DNA from: Erysipelotrichaceae bacterium
Lineage (GTDB): Bacteria > Bacillota_I > Bacilli_A > Erysipelotrichales > Erysipelotrichaceae
Assembly (NCBI GenBank): GCA_022799495.1
Contig: JAAWON010000005.1
Location: forward strand, 1-62,842
Length of the DNA stretch: 62,842 nucleotides
Reading direction: 5' to 3'
Position numbers and translations under genes: made by a program. A model generated the notes under the pieces. The model did no database searches, was not told the DNA's origin, and saw only the letters and a list, made by a program, of their open reading frames with translations. Position 1 is the stretch's first letter. Every line of letters starts with the position of its first letter. Shown here one piece after another: positions 8,511 through 16,062 of this stretch.

Positions 8511-8555
8511 TACTCCCTAATTAGACAGAGAATGATGAGGGGGTATTTTCTGTCT
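8511..8555 (+). other. Two crossing inverted repeats after leuS (pseudoknot-like)
   Basis: TACTCCCT (8511-8518) can pair with AGGGGGTA (8538-8545), and AGACAGA (8523-8529) with TCTGTCT (8549-8555). The pairs interlock, so they are either alternative folds or a pseudoknot. The 350-bp gap between leuS and yebC shows nothing else except a TATACT extended -10 at 8766-8771 that probably drives yebC. Confidence 0.3.
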
Positions 8556-8765
8556 TGCCATAATTGCATCCTATGATTTTAAACATCATTCAGATCGTGA
8601 TGATGCATGAATGACTTGGATTCTTGTTTTGTGTCTGTTGTATGAAGTACATATGAACGTGTTTTCTTACCGGATGGATAGGGGAAAGCAGATTTTCTAA
8701 AAGACACGCAAAGCAAATGAATCATCATAAGTTATTTTTCATTTCCATTTTCTACTTCTTTATGT

Positions 8766-8771
8766 TATACT
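8766..8771 (+). promoter_or_regulatory. Extended -10 box for yebC
   Basis: TGTTATACT has the TGn extension and a TATACT -10, 32 bp before the yebC start. The -35 (TTCCAT at 17 bp) is poor. Confidence 0.4.
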
Positions 8772-8803
8772 ATGAACGCAAAATTTTGGAAGGTGATGAA
8801 ACA

Positions 8804-9538
8804 ATGGGCAGACATTTTGAAGTACGTGCTGCGGCAATGGCCAAAACAGCAGCAGCAAAGGCAAAACTCTATTCTCGTTATGGTAAGGAAATTTTAATGG
8901 CAGCGAAGAATGGTGTGCCGGATCCCGATATGAATGCCGTATTGAAAAAGGTAATTGAGCGGGCAAAGGCAAACCAAGTGCCGGCTGATGTAATCAAGCG
9001 GGCGATTGATAAAGCAAAGGGTGGTACTGCGGAGAATTATGCGCCGGCAAGTTATGAAGGATTTGGTAGTGGCGGTTTGGCAACGATCATCATTGATTGT
9101 CTAACGGATAATACGAATCGCACGATTGCTGATTTGCGGGCTTGTTTTAATAAATCCCATGCCAAAATGGGCGTCAGTGGATCGGTATCTTTTAACTATG
9201 AAAAAGTGGGGTTGATTTCGCTTGCTTATGCGGATGAGGAAGCGATGATGGATGCGCTGATCATGGCTGAGGTAGAACTAAAGGACATTGAGTGTGAAGA
9301 TGGACAGATGACGATCACGGTGGAGCCGCAGGATTTAAACAAGGCTAAGGAAGCGATTGAGGAATTGATCGGTGAGGTAAGTTTTGATGTATTGGAATTA
9401 ACGATGTTGCCTAACGAGTATGTGGAACTTGCGGGTGAGGATTTGGAGTTGTTTCAACGCCTGATTCGCTTGTTGGATGATGTGGATGATGTGCAGAATG
9501 TATATCATAATGTTTCCAACTTGGCACAGGAAGCATAA
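8804..9538 (+). CDS. yebC: YebC/PmpR family regulator (YeeN type)
   Basis: The 244-residue protein begins MGRHFEVRAAAMAKTAAAKA, the signature of the Firmicute YeeN branch. The GGLATIIIDCLTDNTNRTIADLR stretch and the acidic C-terminal part match the three-domain YebC fold. Family members act as DNA-binding regulators, and some have been linked to translation through difficult motifs. The ATG at 8804 has an AAGGTGATGAAACA site; an upstream in-frame start would include the promoter region. It is monocistronic, with its own terminator at 9564. Confidence 0.9.
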   Translation: MGRHFEVRAAAMAKTAAAKAKLYSRYGKEILMAAKNGVPDPDMNAVLKKVIERAKANQVPADVIKRAIDKAKGGTAENYAPASYEGFGSGGLATIIIDCLTDNTNRTIADLRACFNKSHAKMGVSGSVSFNYEKVGLISLAYADEEAMMDALIMAEVELKDIECEDGQMTITVEPQDLNKAKEAIEELIGEVSFDVLELTMLPNEYVELAGEDLELFQRLIRLLDDVDDVQNVYHNVSNLAQEA

Positions 9539-9563
9539 AGACAGTAATGTTGAAATAAATACG

Positions 9564-9593
9564 GAGGAGTCATAGCAGAACTCCTCGTTTTTT
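9564..9593 (+). terminator. Terminator after yebC
   Basis: GAGGAGT and ACTCCTC form a perfect 7-bp stem followed by six T. Confidence 0.8.
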
Positions 9594-9605
9594 ATACACA
9601 ATGAT

Positions 9606-9633
9606 TTGTGAAAAACAAAAAGTCCGATATAAT
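9606..9633 (+). promoter_or_regulatory. Promoter of the small ORF and GNAT gene
   Basis: TTGTGA (9606-9611) and TATAAT (9628-9633) are 16 bp apart, downstream of the yebC terminator. Confidence 0.5.
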
Positions 9634-9673
9634 CAATAAGATCATGATAAGAGTAAACAGGAGGATATGGGCC

Positions 9674-9814
9674 ATGAGGAATATAGGACAGGCAAAAAGA
9701 AAGATTTATGATAGGAGTAGCGATGGTAGTGACTATGTCACTTTGTATCGCTTTAACATCTGCTCAGATTTTATGATCGTAAAGATGTCCGTAGTTAAGG
9801 ATACCATCTTATGA
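9674..9814 (+). CDS. Small ORF of 46 residues overlapping the GNAT gene
   Basis: The frame begins MRNIGQAKRKIYD and has an AGGAGG site 9 nt before its ATG, downstream of a good promoter. It ends in an ATGA overlap with the acetyltransferase, a sign of translational coupling. It has no recognisable domain, signal or membrane segment. It may be a real small protein or only a coupling leader. A longer GTG-start version (9608) would overlap the promoter and has no ribosome site. Confidence 0.35.
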   Translation: MRNIGQAKRKIYDRSSDGSDYVTLYRFNICSDFMIVKMSVVKDTIL

Positions 9815-10296
9815 TCATACAGGCAAACCCAGAGGATATCCAAGCGTTGGAGCGTTTGTATCATAAGCGAGTGGATTATAATGATGCACAGGGGATTCAT
9901 CAATGGAATCATGCTGAAGTCATGTGGAAACATCTTGCGGAAATCTATGAAATCAGTGATTTTTACGTGGTGAAGCATAATGATGAAATCATTGCCGCAG
10001 CTAGTATTGTTGATTATGATCCACGCTACTGGCCGCAAATACCTCCCAAACAATCGCTTTATTTACATAAATTATGCGTCGATCCTCAATACAGTAAACA
10101 AGGATTTAGTACGCGTTTGTTGGATTTCTTCAAAGCGAAGGGGCGTAAGGAAGGCTATCCTGATGTGCGCCTAGATGTGCGCTCACATAAGAAAAAATTG
10201 CGGGCAATGTATGAGGCACAAGGCTTTGTGCATGTTGAAACACTGTCGTTATTTGAAGGATATGATACAGCGCTTTATCGTTTTGATTTAAAGTAA
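9811..10296 (+). CDS. GNAT family N-acetyltransferase
   Basis: The 161-residue protein shows the GNAT fold. Motif A is LYLHKLCVDPQYSKQGFSTRL, where the acetyl-CoA pyrophosphate loop would lie at QYSKQGFS; the usual second Gly is replaced. The end, AMYEAQGFVHVET, matches motif B. A central WPQIPPKQSLYLHKL resembles acetyltransferases of unknown substrate common in Firmicutes. The ATG at 9811 has an AAGGA site at 9 nt and overlaps the previous small frame. The substrate cannot be told from sequence. Confidence 0.8.
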   Translation: MIIQANPEDIQALERLYHKRVDYNDAQGIHQWNHAEVMWKHLAEIYEISDFYVVKHNDEIIAAASIVDYDPRYWPQIPPKQSLYLHKLCVDPQYSKQGFSTRLLDFFKAKGRKEGYPDVRLDVRSHKKKLRAMYEAQGFVHVETLSLFEGYDTALYRFDLK

Positions 10297-10378
10297 ATGA
10301 TAAGATGGTGATTTGCACGTATCACCCATTAAGAGAAGTCTTATTTGACAATGAAATTATGATGGATGAAGGGAGAAA

Positions 10379-10879
10379 ATGGAAATAGATATGAAAAAAA
10401 TTATTGTGATCGGCTGTCCCGGCAGCGGTAAGAGTACATTCTCCAAGGTATTGCATAAATATACTGGGATTCCTCTCTATCATTTGGATCGGATGTATTG
10501 GAATCAAGATCAAACAACGGTGGCGAAGTCTGTATTTCAAAAGCGACTTTCCAATGTGATGAAACAGAATGAGTGGATCATAGATGGGAATTATGGCGCT
10601 ACCTTAGACATCCGATTACAGGCTTGTGATACAGTTTGTTTCTTAGATTATCCAACGGATGTTTGTTTGGACGGCATTCAAAAGCGAAAAGGAAAAGCAC
10701 GCAGTGATATGCCATGGATAGAAGTTGAGGACGATCCGGAACTGCTTTCCTATATCAACGATTTTCAGGCGCTTCATCGACCCAAGATCATGAATCAGCT
10801 CAATCAGTATAAGGATAAAATAATTTATGTGTTTAAAAACAGAACACAGGCAGATGAATTTCTAAATCAAATGAAATGA
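10379..10879 (+). CDS. P-loop kinase-like protein (adenylate kinase / FlaR type)
   Basis: The 166-residue protein has a Walker A loop, GCPGSGKST, near residues 12-20 and then YHLDRMYWN, a pattern shared with proteins annotated as topology modulation protein FlaR and adenylate kinase-like P-loop proteins. DTVCFLDYPTDVCL resembles the Walker B strand. The role and substrate are unknown; a nucleotide or small-molecule kinase is the modest inference. GGGAG precedes the ATG by 3 nt, and an alternative ATG is four codons later. It appears to stand alone. Confidence 0.7.
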   Translation: MEIDMKKIIVIGCPGSGKSTFSKVLHKYTGIPLYHLDRMYWNQDQTTVAKSVFQKRLSNVMKQNEWIIDGNYGATLDIRLQACDTVCFLDYPTDVCLDGIQKRKGKARSDMPWIEVEDDPELLSYINDFQALHRPKIMNQLNQYKDKIIYVFKNRTQADEFLNQMK

Positions 10880-10924
10880 ATCTGTTTTTTTATTTGGATG
10901 CTTGCATTTCGAAGCCCGTTTACT

Positions 10925-11497
10925 TCATGACTTGTTAGTGTTCATGCGCTTACGCAACCACAGCTTCAATTCCCAATACAGCGTATTCCACATGTGAAAA
11001 TACTCTTTACCATAGGCTGATAGCGGATCTCGCTGGCCGGCACTGCCAAGTTGTGCTTCTTGATAGAATTTACGGGCAAAAAAGGCGGCGCGTCGTAAAT
11101 GGGCATCCGAGGTAACAATTAAAACTTGTTTTGCCGGGTATTGTTGTTTTGTAAATTGCATGTTTTGAAAGGTGTTACGCGCATGAGGTTCTTTTTTGAT
11201 CAGCGCATCGGGACAATCCTTTGCTAGTAAGGCTGCCATAAAATCGGCCTCACAATCGCTGTTTTTTACTGTACCACCGGAGATGATAATCGTATGGATG
11301 TGAAACTGTACGCTGTAATAGGCGGCTGCGTTTATGCGCTTGCGCTGTGCGACAGTTGTCGTATGATCTGCGTGGGTGGGACATCCCAGCACCAGCAAAT
11401 AAGCATATGGGATATTCTTGTTTGGCTGCTTTGGTTTAGGTAATAACAGATAGGGAAGTGCCAGCACGCTCAATAACAGAAACATACCTAAAATCAT
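10925..11497 (-). CDS. YdcF family (DUF218) membrane-anchored protein
   Basis: A 190-residue protein with one N-terminal membrane segment (about residues 2-20) followed by the DUF218 domain: YLLVLGCPTHADHT, then QRKRINAAAYY, IIISGG, EADFMAALL, the EPHARNTFQNM motif and VTSDAHLRRA. Relatives include SanA and ElyC, linked to envelope metabolism, but the reaction is not established. It overlaps tmcAL by 4 bp and would be translated after it. The domain probably faces outside. Confidence 0.82.
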   Translation of the reverse strand: MILGMFLLLSVLALPYLLLPKPKQPNKNIPYAYLLVLGCPTHADHTTTVAQRKRINAAAYYSVQFHIHTIIISGGTVKNSDCEADFMAALLAKDCPDALIKKEPHARNTFQNMQFTKQQYPAKQVLIVTSDAHLRRAAFFARKFYQEAQLGSAGQRDPLSAYGKEYFHMWNTLYWELKLWLRKRMNTNKS

Positions 11498-12597
11498 AAT
11501 TCTACTCCTACGCGCAAAGGAGCACGCAGTTCTGCCGCTACACTTTGTTTGCGCTCATGAAACATAGCGTATAGATGTGCAGATGTTAAGGTGATTGAGC
11601 GATAAGGCATCGGTAATTGTGCAGGAGTAAAAGCAATTTGTACCTTGGCATGTCGCAGTTGTTTTAAATACCGCTGGCCTCTTTGCGTGAAACCAAGCAC
11701 GCGTAGATGCCCTAAGGGAGGGAGTGCATTCATTTGTGCTTTTGTGTTTTGATGTAACAGATGAATCATTGTTCGACGAATGTTAGAGGCGGTATAGCGT
11801 TTGCTGGTAGTCGCATGTAGAAACGCTTCCCATGTATCACAGTGCTGCGCAGCCTGTATCAAACGATGCTCGATGCCCTCATCCATTAAAAATAGATCTC
11901 GCAGATAAGCATCCGGCAGGCTCAGCAACAATCCTTGAAAATAAGAGTAATATTCATCCATTGTATGCAAAGTCAATGATTCAAAGCACATCGGAGTATA
12001 TTCACTAACATCTTTGCCGGAAAGAATGGCTTGACGCAGCGCCGTGGCCGAGGCAAATTTCTGATTTAAGTTTGTACTGTGATAATTGTTATCGCGCTGA
12101 ATACAATGCGCTTGTATGCCCAATGCGTCACATTCCTGAATATAACAGCGTGCCAGTATATCATTGGGAGAAGAGGTACCATGAAGTTTGGCATAGGCGG
12201 CCACTGTGGAAATCCCCTGTGATTGCTTCATTTCTCTCATTCGCTCCATCGCTTTAGGCGCTGTCCTTAAAGCCTGCAAGTCAGCACTTTCACTGCCAAA
12301 GACAAGAACGCTCACTTGCGCAAGCGCGAGACACTGCATCGCCCCATGTGCAAAATACGCAGCACTTTGCGTCGCATAGGGAAAGGGCAGTTCTACCACT
12401 ACATCCACTCCGTGATGCAATGCTTGTTTTGTGCGTTCCCATTTGGAAATGAGGGCCGGCTCTCCACGCTGTACAAAATCTCCGCTCATTACACATACTA
12501 AAACATCACAGCCACTGATGCGTCGCGTTTGTTCAATGTGATGAATATGACCGTTATGAAAGGGATTATATTCGCATATGATACCAGCAGCTTTCAT
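11494..12597 (-). CDS. tmcAL: tRNA(Met) cytidine acetate ligase TmcAL
   Basis: The family activates acetate with ATP and acetylates the wobble cytidine (position 34) of elongator tRNA-Met. The 367-residue protein opens with the nucleotidyltransferase motif CEYNPFHNGH (HxGH-like at 14-17), then CVMSGDFVQRGEPALISKWER and VELPFPYATQSA, all typical of YlbM/TmcAL. The ATG at 12597 is chosen because AGGAGG lies 6 nt before it; an upstream ATG overlaps that site and is unlikely. It heads a two-gene unit with ydcF and is divergent from a lipase gene across a perfect palindrome. Its position near yceD-rpmF is also seen in Bacillus (ylbM-ylbN-rpmF). Confidence 0.9.
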   Translation of the reverse strand: MKAAGIICEYNPFHNGHIHHIEQTRRISGCDVLVCVMSGDFVQRGEPALISKWERTKQALHHGVDVVVELPFPYATQSAAYFAHGAMQCLALAQVSVLVFGSESADLQALRTAPKAMERMREMKQSQGISTVAAYAKLHGTSSPNDILARCYIQECDALGIQAHCIQRDNNYHSTNLNQKFASATALRQAILSGKDVSEYTPMCFESLTLHTMDEYYSYFQGLLLSLPDAYLRDLFLMDEGIEHRLIQAAQHCDTWEAFLHATTSKRYTASNIRRTMIHLLHQNTKAQMNALPPLGHLRVLGFTQRGQRYLKQLRHAKVQIAFTPAQLPMPYRSITLTSAHLYAMFHERKQSVAAELRAPLRVGVEL

Positions 12598-12664
12598 CGT
12601 CATCCTCCTGCTTTTATAAAACTTCATTCAACACTTTTCTAATCACTACTATACCATAAAATGC

Positions 12665-12685
12665 ATCATTTCACCATGAAATGAT
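12665..12685. promoter_or_regulatory. Perfect 9-3-9 palindrome between tmcAL and the lipase gene
   Basis: ATCATTTCA and TGAAATGAT flank CCA. The site touches the -35 box of the plus-strand promoter and lies just upstream of the likely tmcAL -10 (TATAGT, minus strand). It is well placed for a shared repressor or activator. Confidence 0.5.
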
Positions 12686-12713
12686 TGAGGAAAACAATGG
12701 AATATTGTATCAT
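12685..12713 (+). promoter_or_regulatory. Promoter of the lipase-like gene
   Basis: TTGAGG (12685-12690) and TATCAT (12708-12713) are 17 bp apart. Confidence 0.5.
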
Positions 12714-12758
12714 GTATAGGTATGGGCAAATGCATTCGCGTTTGAAAGGAGTGATAGT

Positions 12759-13709
12759 GTGAAGGAACAGTTTTCCTTTCTCAGTTTTCAAGATCAACTG
12801 GAAATCAAAGGTCTGATCATCCAACCAAAGCAGCCAATCGGCATTTTGCAGATCGCACATGGCATGAGTGAACATAAGGAGCGTTATTTACCCTTTATGG
12901 AAACAATGGCGCAACAAGGCTGGATCTGTGTGATCCATGATCATCGCGGACATGGTGAAAGTGTAAAATCCAAAGAGGATCTTGGTTACTTCTATGATGC
13001 CAGCGGCAGTTATATCGTAGAAGATGTACATCAGGTGACCTATTTGATGAAAAAGCGTTTTCCCAATCTGCCTTATGTTTTATTCGGTCATTCCATGGGT
13101 TCCTTGGTAGTTCGTGCTTATGCCAAAAAGTATGATTATGAATTGGAAGCATTGATTGTCTGTGGTTCTCCAAGTAAAAATCCTTTGGTATTTGCGGCAG
13201 TGGCTTTCACCGCGTTAATTGCCCGTTTTAAGGGGGATCATTATCGCAGTGCACTCATTCAACGGCTGGCATTTGGATCCTTTGCCAAGCGTTTTGCCGG
13301 CACCAGTGAAAATCGCTGGATTTGTAGCGATGCGGATGTGGTGAAGCAGTATGATGCAGATCCCAAGTGCGGCTTTATCTTTACTGCCAATGGGTTTTTA
13401 TCGCTTTGGAATCTATTGAAACAGGTATATGATGAGGATGGCTGGGTTTACTTAAAACCACAGTTACCGATCTTATTCATCGCCGGCGAACAAGATCCCT
13501 GCATCATAAACAAAGATAAATTTAAAAAAGCCTATCAGTTTTTACAGAAAGTCGGTTATCAAGCGATCAGTGCAAAATTGTATCCGGATATGCGCCATGA
13601 ACTGCTCAATGAAGTGAACCAAGCACAGGTAATCGCAGATATTGCTGCTTTTCTTGATGAGAAATTGCCCAATAGCGAATTTTTCTCTTTGCGTCAGCGA
13701 AAGCAGTAA
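12759..13709 (+). CDS. Alpha/beta hydrolase, monoacylglycerol lipase / lysophospholipase type
   Basis: The 316-residue serine hydrolase has the oxyanion region QIAHGMSEHKERY, the HDHRGHGES strand, the nucleophile elbow GHSMGS with Ser112, and probable Asp246 (AGEQDP) and His280 (MRHELL) completing the triad. This is the Hydrolase_4 family, which includes YtpA and monoglyceride lipases. It should act on lysophospholipids or monoglycerides; it has no signal peptide. It starts at GTG with AAAGGAG 7 nt before. A nearby palindrome may regulate it. Confidence 0.85.
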   Translation: MKEQFSFLSFQDQLEIKGLIIQPKQPIGILQIAHGMSEHKERYLPFMETMAQQGWICVIHDHRGHGESVKSKEDLGYFYDASGSYIVEDVHQVTYLMKKRFPNLPYVLFGHSMGSLVVRAYAKKYDYELEALIVCGSPSKNPLVFAAVAFTALIARFKGDHYRSALIQRLAFGSFAKRFAGTSENRWICSDADVVKQYDADPKCGFIFTANGFLSLWNLLKQVYDEDGWVYLKPQLPILFIAGEQDPCIINKDKFKKAYQFLQKVGYQAISAKLYPDMRHELLNEVNQAQVIADIAAFLDEKLPNSEFFSLRQRKQ

Positions 13710-13786
13710 AAAAAACAAAAAAGGCTTTTCATTATGACACTTTTATGGTTTAATATGTAAGGTACGCATAAATATGTTTTCTTTTG

Positions 13787-13815
13787 TTGACTGAATGACG
13801 GGAAAAGCGTATAAT
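13787..13815 (+). promoter_or_regulatory. Promoter of yceD-rpmF
   Basis: TTGACT (13787-13792) and TATAAT (13810-13815) are 17 bp apart. It fixes the start of yceD downstream, because an in-frame ATG at 13795 lies inside the promoter. Confidence 0.72.
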
Positions 13816-13845
13816 AGATGCGTCTTGAACAACGAGGTGATCCCT

Positions 13846-14385
13846 TTGAAATGGTCCAAATTGGAGCTTATGAACGCTGCCAAGCCCATTTTTTTCAGTG
13901 AAGAATTGGTGTTTGATGCGGCGGCGATTGCGCGGTTGAACCAACTCAGAGGACTGCAAAATGTCAGGGCAGAGGGTGAACTTCGCTACGAGGAAAGCGA
14001 TGATCGAGTTTATGTCGATTTACGGCTCACAGGCAGTATGATTCTACCTTGTGCGATCAGTGGCGAGGACGTGGAATATCCCTTTTCAACGATATCCACC
14101 GAAATATTTGCCTTTGTCAAAGGCGACGAAGATGCGCATGAAACAAAGGGCGATGTCGTTGAACTTCTGCCGGTGATTTTTCAGTTAATTTCCATGGAGA
14201 TTCCCTTGAAGGTAGTTAAGGATGGGGTACATTATCCAAAAGGAAAGGGCTGGGAGGTCATGCGGGAAGCAGACTGGCGTAAGGAAAAATCAGCGACAGC
14301 AGATCCTCGTTTGGCAAAGTTAAAAGATTTCAAATTTGAAGATGATGCAGGAGGTGCTAACGATGGCAGTACAGCAAAGACGTAA
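13846..14385 (+). CDS. yceD: YceD/DUF177 family protein
   Basis: A 179-residue YceD-like protein (YlbN in Bacillus), usually encoded just before rpmF and linked to ribosome or rRNA metabolism in family studies. The start is TTG at 13846, preceded by GAGGTGAT. The protein begins MKWSKLELM, the usual family N-terminus. The [22 protein letters not shown] block corresponds to the family core, though its two-Cys pattern is incomplete here. The C-terminus holds the ribosome site of rpmF. Confidence 0.85.
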   Translation: MKWSKLELMNAAKPIFFSEELVFDAAAIARLNQLRGLQNVRAEGELRYEESDDRVYVDLRLTGSMILPCAISGEDVEYPFSTISTEIFAFVKGDEDAHETKGDVVELLPVIFQLISMEIPLKVVKDGVHYPKGKGWEVMREADWRKEKSATADPRLAKLKDFKFEDDAGGANDGSTAKT

Positions 14386-14536
14386 TTCAAAAACAAGAAA
14401 GGCTAAGCGCAGAACACACTATAAATTGGTTGCGCCAACCTTGGTAAAATGCCCGGCTTGCGGTGAATACAAACTTTCACACAAAATGTGCGAATGCGGT
14501 GTATACAACGGTAAGACGATTGTTGCGAAAGCGTAA
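14363..14536 (+). CDS. rpmF: 50S ribosomal protein L32
   Basis: The 57-residue zinc-ribbon ribosomal protein starts [20 protein letters not shown] and has four cysteines in CPACG and MCECG that bind zinc, so this is the Cys4 form. The ATG at 14363 has an AGGAGGTG site located inside yceD, which it overlaps by 23 bp. The overlap suggests coupled translation. A strong terminator follows the stop. Confidence 0.97.
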   Translation: MAVQQRRNSKTRKAKRRTHYKLVAPTLVKCPACGEYKLSHKMCECGVYNGKTIVAKA

Positions 14537-14560
14537 AAAAGGTGGAGTATGCCTTTTTTT
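14535..14560 (+). terminator. Terminator after rpmF
   Basis: AAAAAAGG and CCTTTTTT pair around an 8-9 nt loop. The flanking GCGAAA and TTTCGC extend the helix. Confidence 0.75.
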
Positions 14561-14719
14561 CTTTTCGCTTTTTTTGTTTATGAATGAGCAAGGCGCAACT
14601 TTTTAAATCACAGATTATATATGTTCTTGAAGTGTAATATGTTTTATGGACAGGCATAGGATAAAGAACAAAGCCCCTGTCACACAGGGTAAAAATGGGA
14701 AATACAGGAGGAAAGACAA

Positions 14720-15187
14720 ATGGATTCATCATTTAACATGACAATGGGAGGACTTCTGCTTGTCATTGGTGCAGTTATGGCATTATGCTTTTATGGGGTA
14801 TTGTACGCTTATCGGAAAATGAATCGCGTACTAAATCAAGCACATCTATTAACTGGCCAATGTCAAGGAACCATTAAGGAATTGGTGGTTGTCAAACATC
14901 GCAATCGATCCTTTCGCTGGAAAAACGAATATCCGCTGATTTCGTATACCGTAAATGGAACTGAATATGAAACAGCCATTGATTTTGCGGAAAAGCGTGC
15001 AGGTAAATACGATCCTAACGCAGTTTATACAGTTTGTTATCTGCCGGAGGATCCAAGTGTATGCATCGTAGAGGAATTCCGTACAAAGATGCAGAAAAGT
15101 TGTAAAGCCAAACTGGTTGGCATGGTTATATTTGGGATTTTGACCTTTAACATAGTGTTTTATGCCATTTCACTGTTTTTGAGTTAG
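14720..15187 (+). CDS. DUF3592-like membrane protein
   Basis: The 155-residue protein has membrane segments at about 9-31 and 131-153 around a soluble domain: TGQCQGTIKEL, YPLISYTVNGTEYE, then YTVCYLPEDPS. The layout and motifs fit DUF3592, a small extracytoplasmic beta-rich domain of unknown function. AGGAGG precedes the ATG. It lies alone between two terminators. Confidence 0.6.
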   Translation: MDSSFNMTMGGLLLVIGAVMALCFYGVLYAYRKMNRVLNQAHLLTGQCQGTIKELVVVKHRNRSFRWKNEYPLISYTVNGTEYETAIDFAEKRAGKYDPNAVYTVCYLPEDPSVCIVEEFRTKMQKSCKAKLVGMVIFGILTFNIVFYAISLFLS

Positions 15188-15244
15188 AATACACTCAATC
15201 ATCTTGATTGCCATAGGGCACTTTCGCATTGGTGAAGATAGGAC

Positions 15245-15280
15245 AAAAACGGTAAGCATGCGTGTTTTACCGTTTTTTTT
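15245..15280 (+). terminator. Terminator after the DUF3592 gene
   Basis: AAAAACGGTAA pairs with TTACCGTTTTT and runs into eight T. Confidence 0.75.
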
Positions 15281-15452
15281 ATTTTACTTTGTATGTATGT
15301 GCTTTGTATTATGATCACTTTGGGGCTTGCGTTTATTTAGCAAAACATAATTGCCATAGAGCCATAACATGATGTGTGAAATTGTTTGATCCTTGTGATA
15401 CGCTATCCCACAAACAAGCACCCGATTCGAACTTTGCGCCTTCTATTCGCCT
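15281..15452. other. Gap before rimP with no recognised content
   Basis: Nothing convincing is visible here. ATTCGAA at about 15425 recalls a tRNA T-loop, but no paired arms surround it. Confidence 0.4.
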
Positions 15453-15478
15453 ATCACCACATAAGAAAATCAAGAAAA
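15453..15478 (+). repeat. Copy 1 of a 26-bp dispersed repeat
   Basis: It starts ATCACCACATAAGA and matches 60763-60788 at 23 of 26 positions and 30454-30479 at about 20 of 26. This copy ends 4 bp before the rimP -35 box, where it could act as an A-rich upstream element. Confidence 0.5.
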
Positions 15479-15482
15479 AGAT

Positions 15483-15510
15483 TGTATTATACGCTGAAAC
15501 GTGGTATATT
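15483..15510 (+). promoter_or_regulatory. Promoter of the rimP-nusA-infB operon
   Basis: TTGTAT (15483-15488) and TATATT (15505-15510) are 17 bp apart. Confidence 0.6.
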
Positions 15511-15528
15511 ATAGATGAACTTCGACAG

Positions 15529-15547
15529 GAGTGGGTTATGCCCACTC
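15529..15547 (+). other. Hairpin in the rimP leader
   Basis: GAGTGGG and CCCACTC form a perfect 7-bp stem with a TTATG loop, 30 nt before rimP. There is no U-run. TATGCCCACT occurs also in the parE leader hairpin. Confidence 0.45.
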
Positions 15548-15576
15548 TATTATTATGTTTAAAAGGAGCACGTCGA

Positions 15577-16044
15577 ATGGAAACTATGGAAAAATTGAAA
15601 GCACTCATCGAACCGCTGTTGGCTCAATCTGACTTACGCCTGTATGAGTTGGCATGGCGCAAAGAAGGCAATATGGATACGCTTCAAGTAGCGATTATGC
15701 ATGAGGATGGCAGTATGGACATTGATACTTGTGCACTGATCAGTGAACAGTTGTCACAATGTCTGGATGAGAGTGACCTCATCGCGCATGAATACTTTTT
15801 GGAAGTGTGCTCACCGGGTGCGGAACGAGTGCTAAACAATGAAACACAGTTAAAAGCAGCCATCGGTGAATACATCTACATAAAATACCGTGATCCAAAA
15901 GCGGGAAGGCATGAGTTGTATGGTACGCTGGAGGATATGGATGAGCAGTTTCTGTATATGACTTATATGGATAAAAACATCAAGCGCAAGCTGGATGTGG
16001 AACGAGCCAATATCGCTTATGTGCGCTTGGCTGTAAAACTATAA
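15577..16044 (+). CDS. rimP: Ribosome maturation factor RimP
   Basis: The 155-residue protein assists 30S subunit assembly. It shows the two-domain RimP pattern: an N-terminal alpha/beta half with LYELAWRKEG and MDIDTCALISEQLS, the VCSPGAERVL motif, and a C-terminal SH3-like barrel. The ATG follows AAAAGGAG by 8 nt. It starts the six-gene operon that runs to rbfA. Confidence 0.93.
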   Translation: METMEKLKALIEPLLAQSDLRLYELAWRKEGNMDTLQVAIMHEDGSMDIDTCALISEQLSQCLDESDLIAHEYFLEVCSPGAERVLNNETQLKAAIGEYIYIKYRDPKAGRHELYGTLEDMDEQFLYMTYMDKNIKRKLDVERANIAYVRLAVKL

Positions 16045-16062
16045 ATGAAAGGATTAAGGAAG

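Noticed and set aside
9608-9814. A longer 68-residue GTG-start version of the small ORF
   Set aside because: It begins inside the promoter (between -35 and -10) and has no ribosome site; the ATG at 9674 has a good one.
13795-13846. ATG at 13795 as the yceD start
   Set aside because: It lies between the -35 and -10 boxes; a TTG with a good site follows at 13846.
15420-15450. A tRNA T-loop-like ATTCGAA on the minus strand
   Set aside because: There are no matching stems and no acceptor or anticodon arms.
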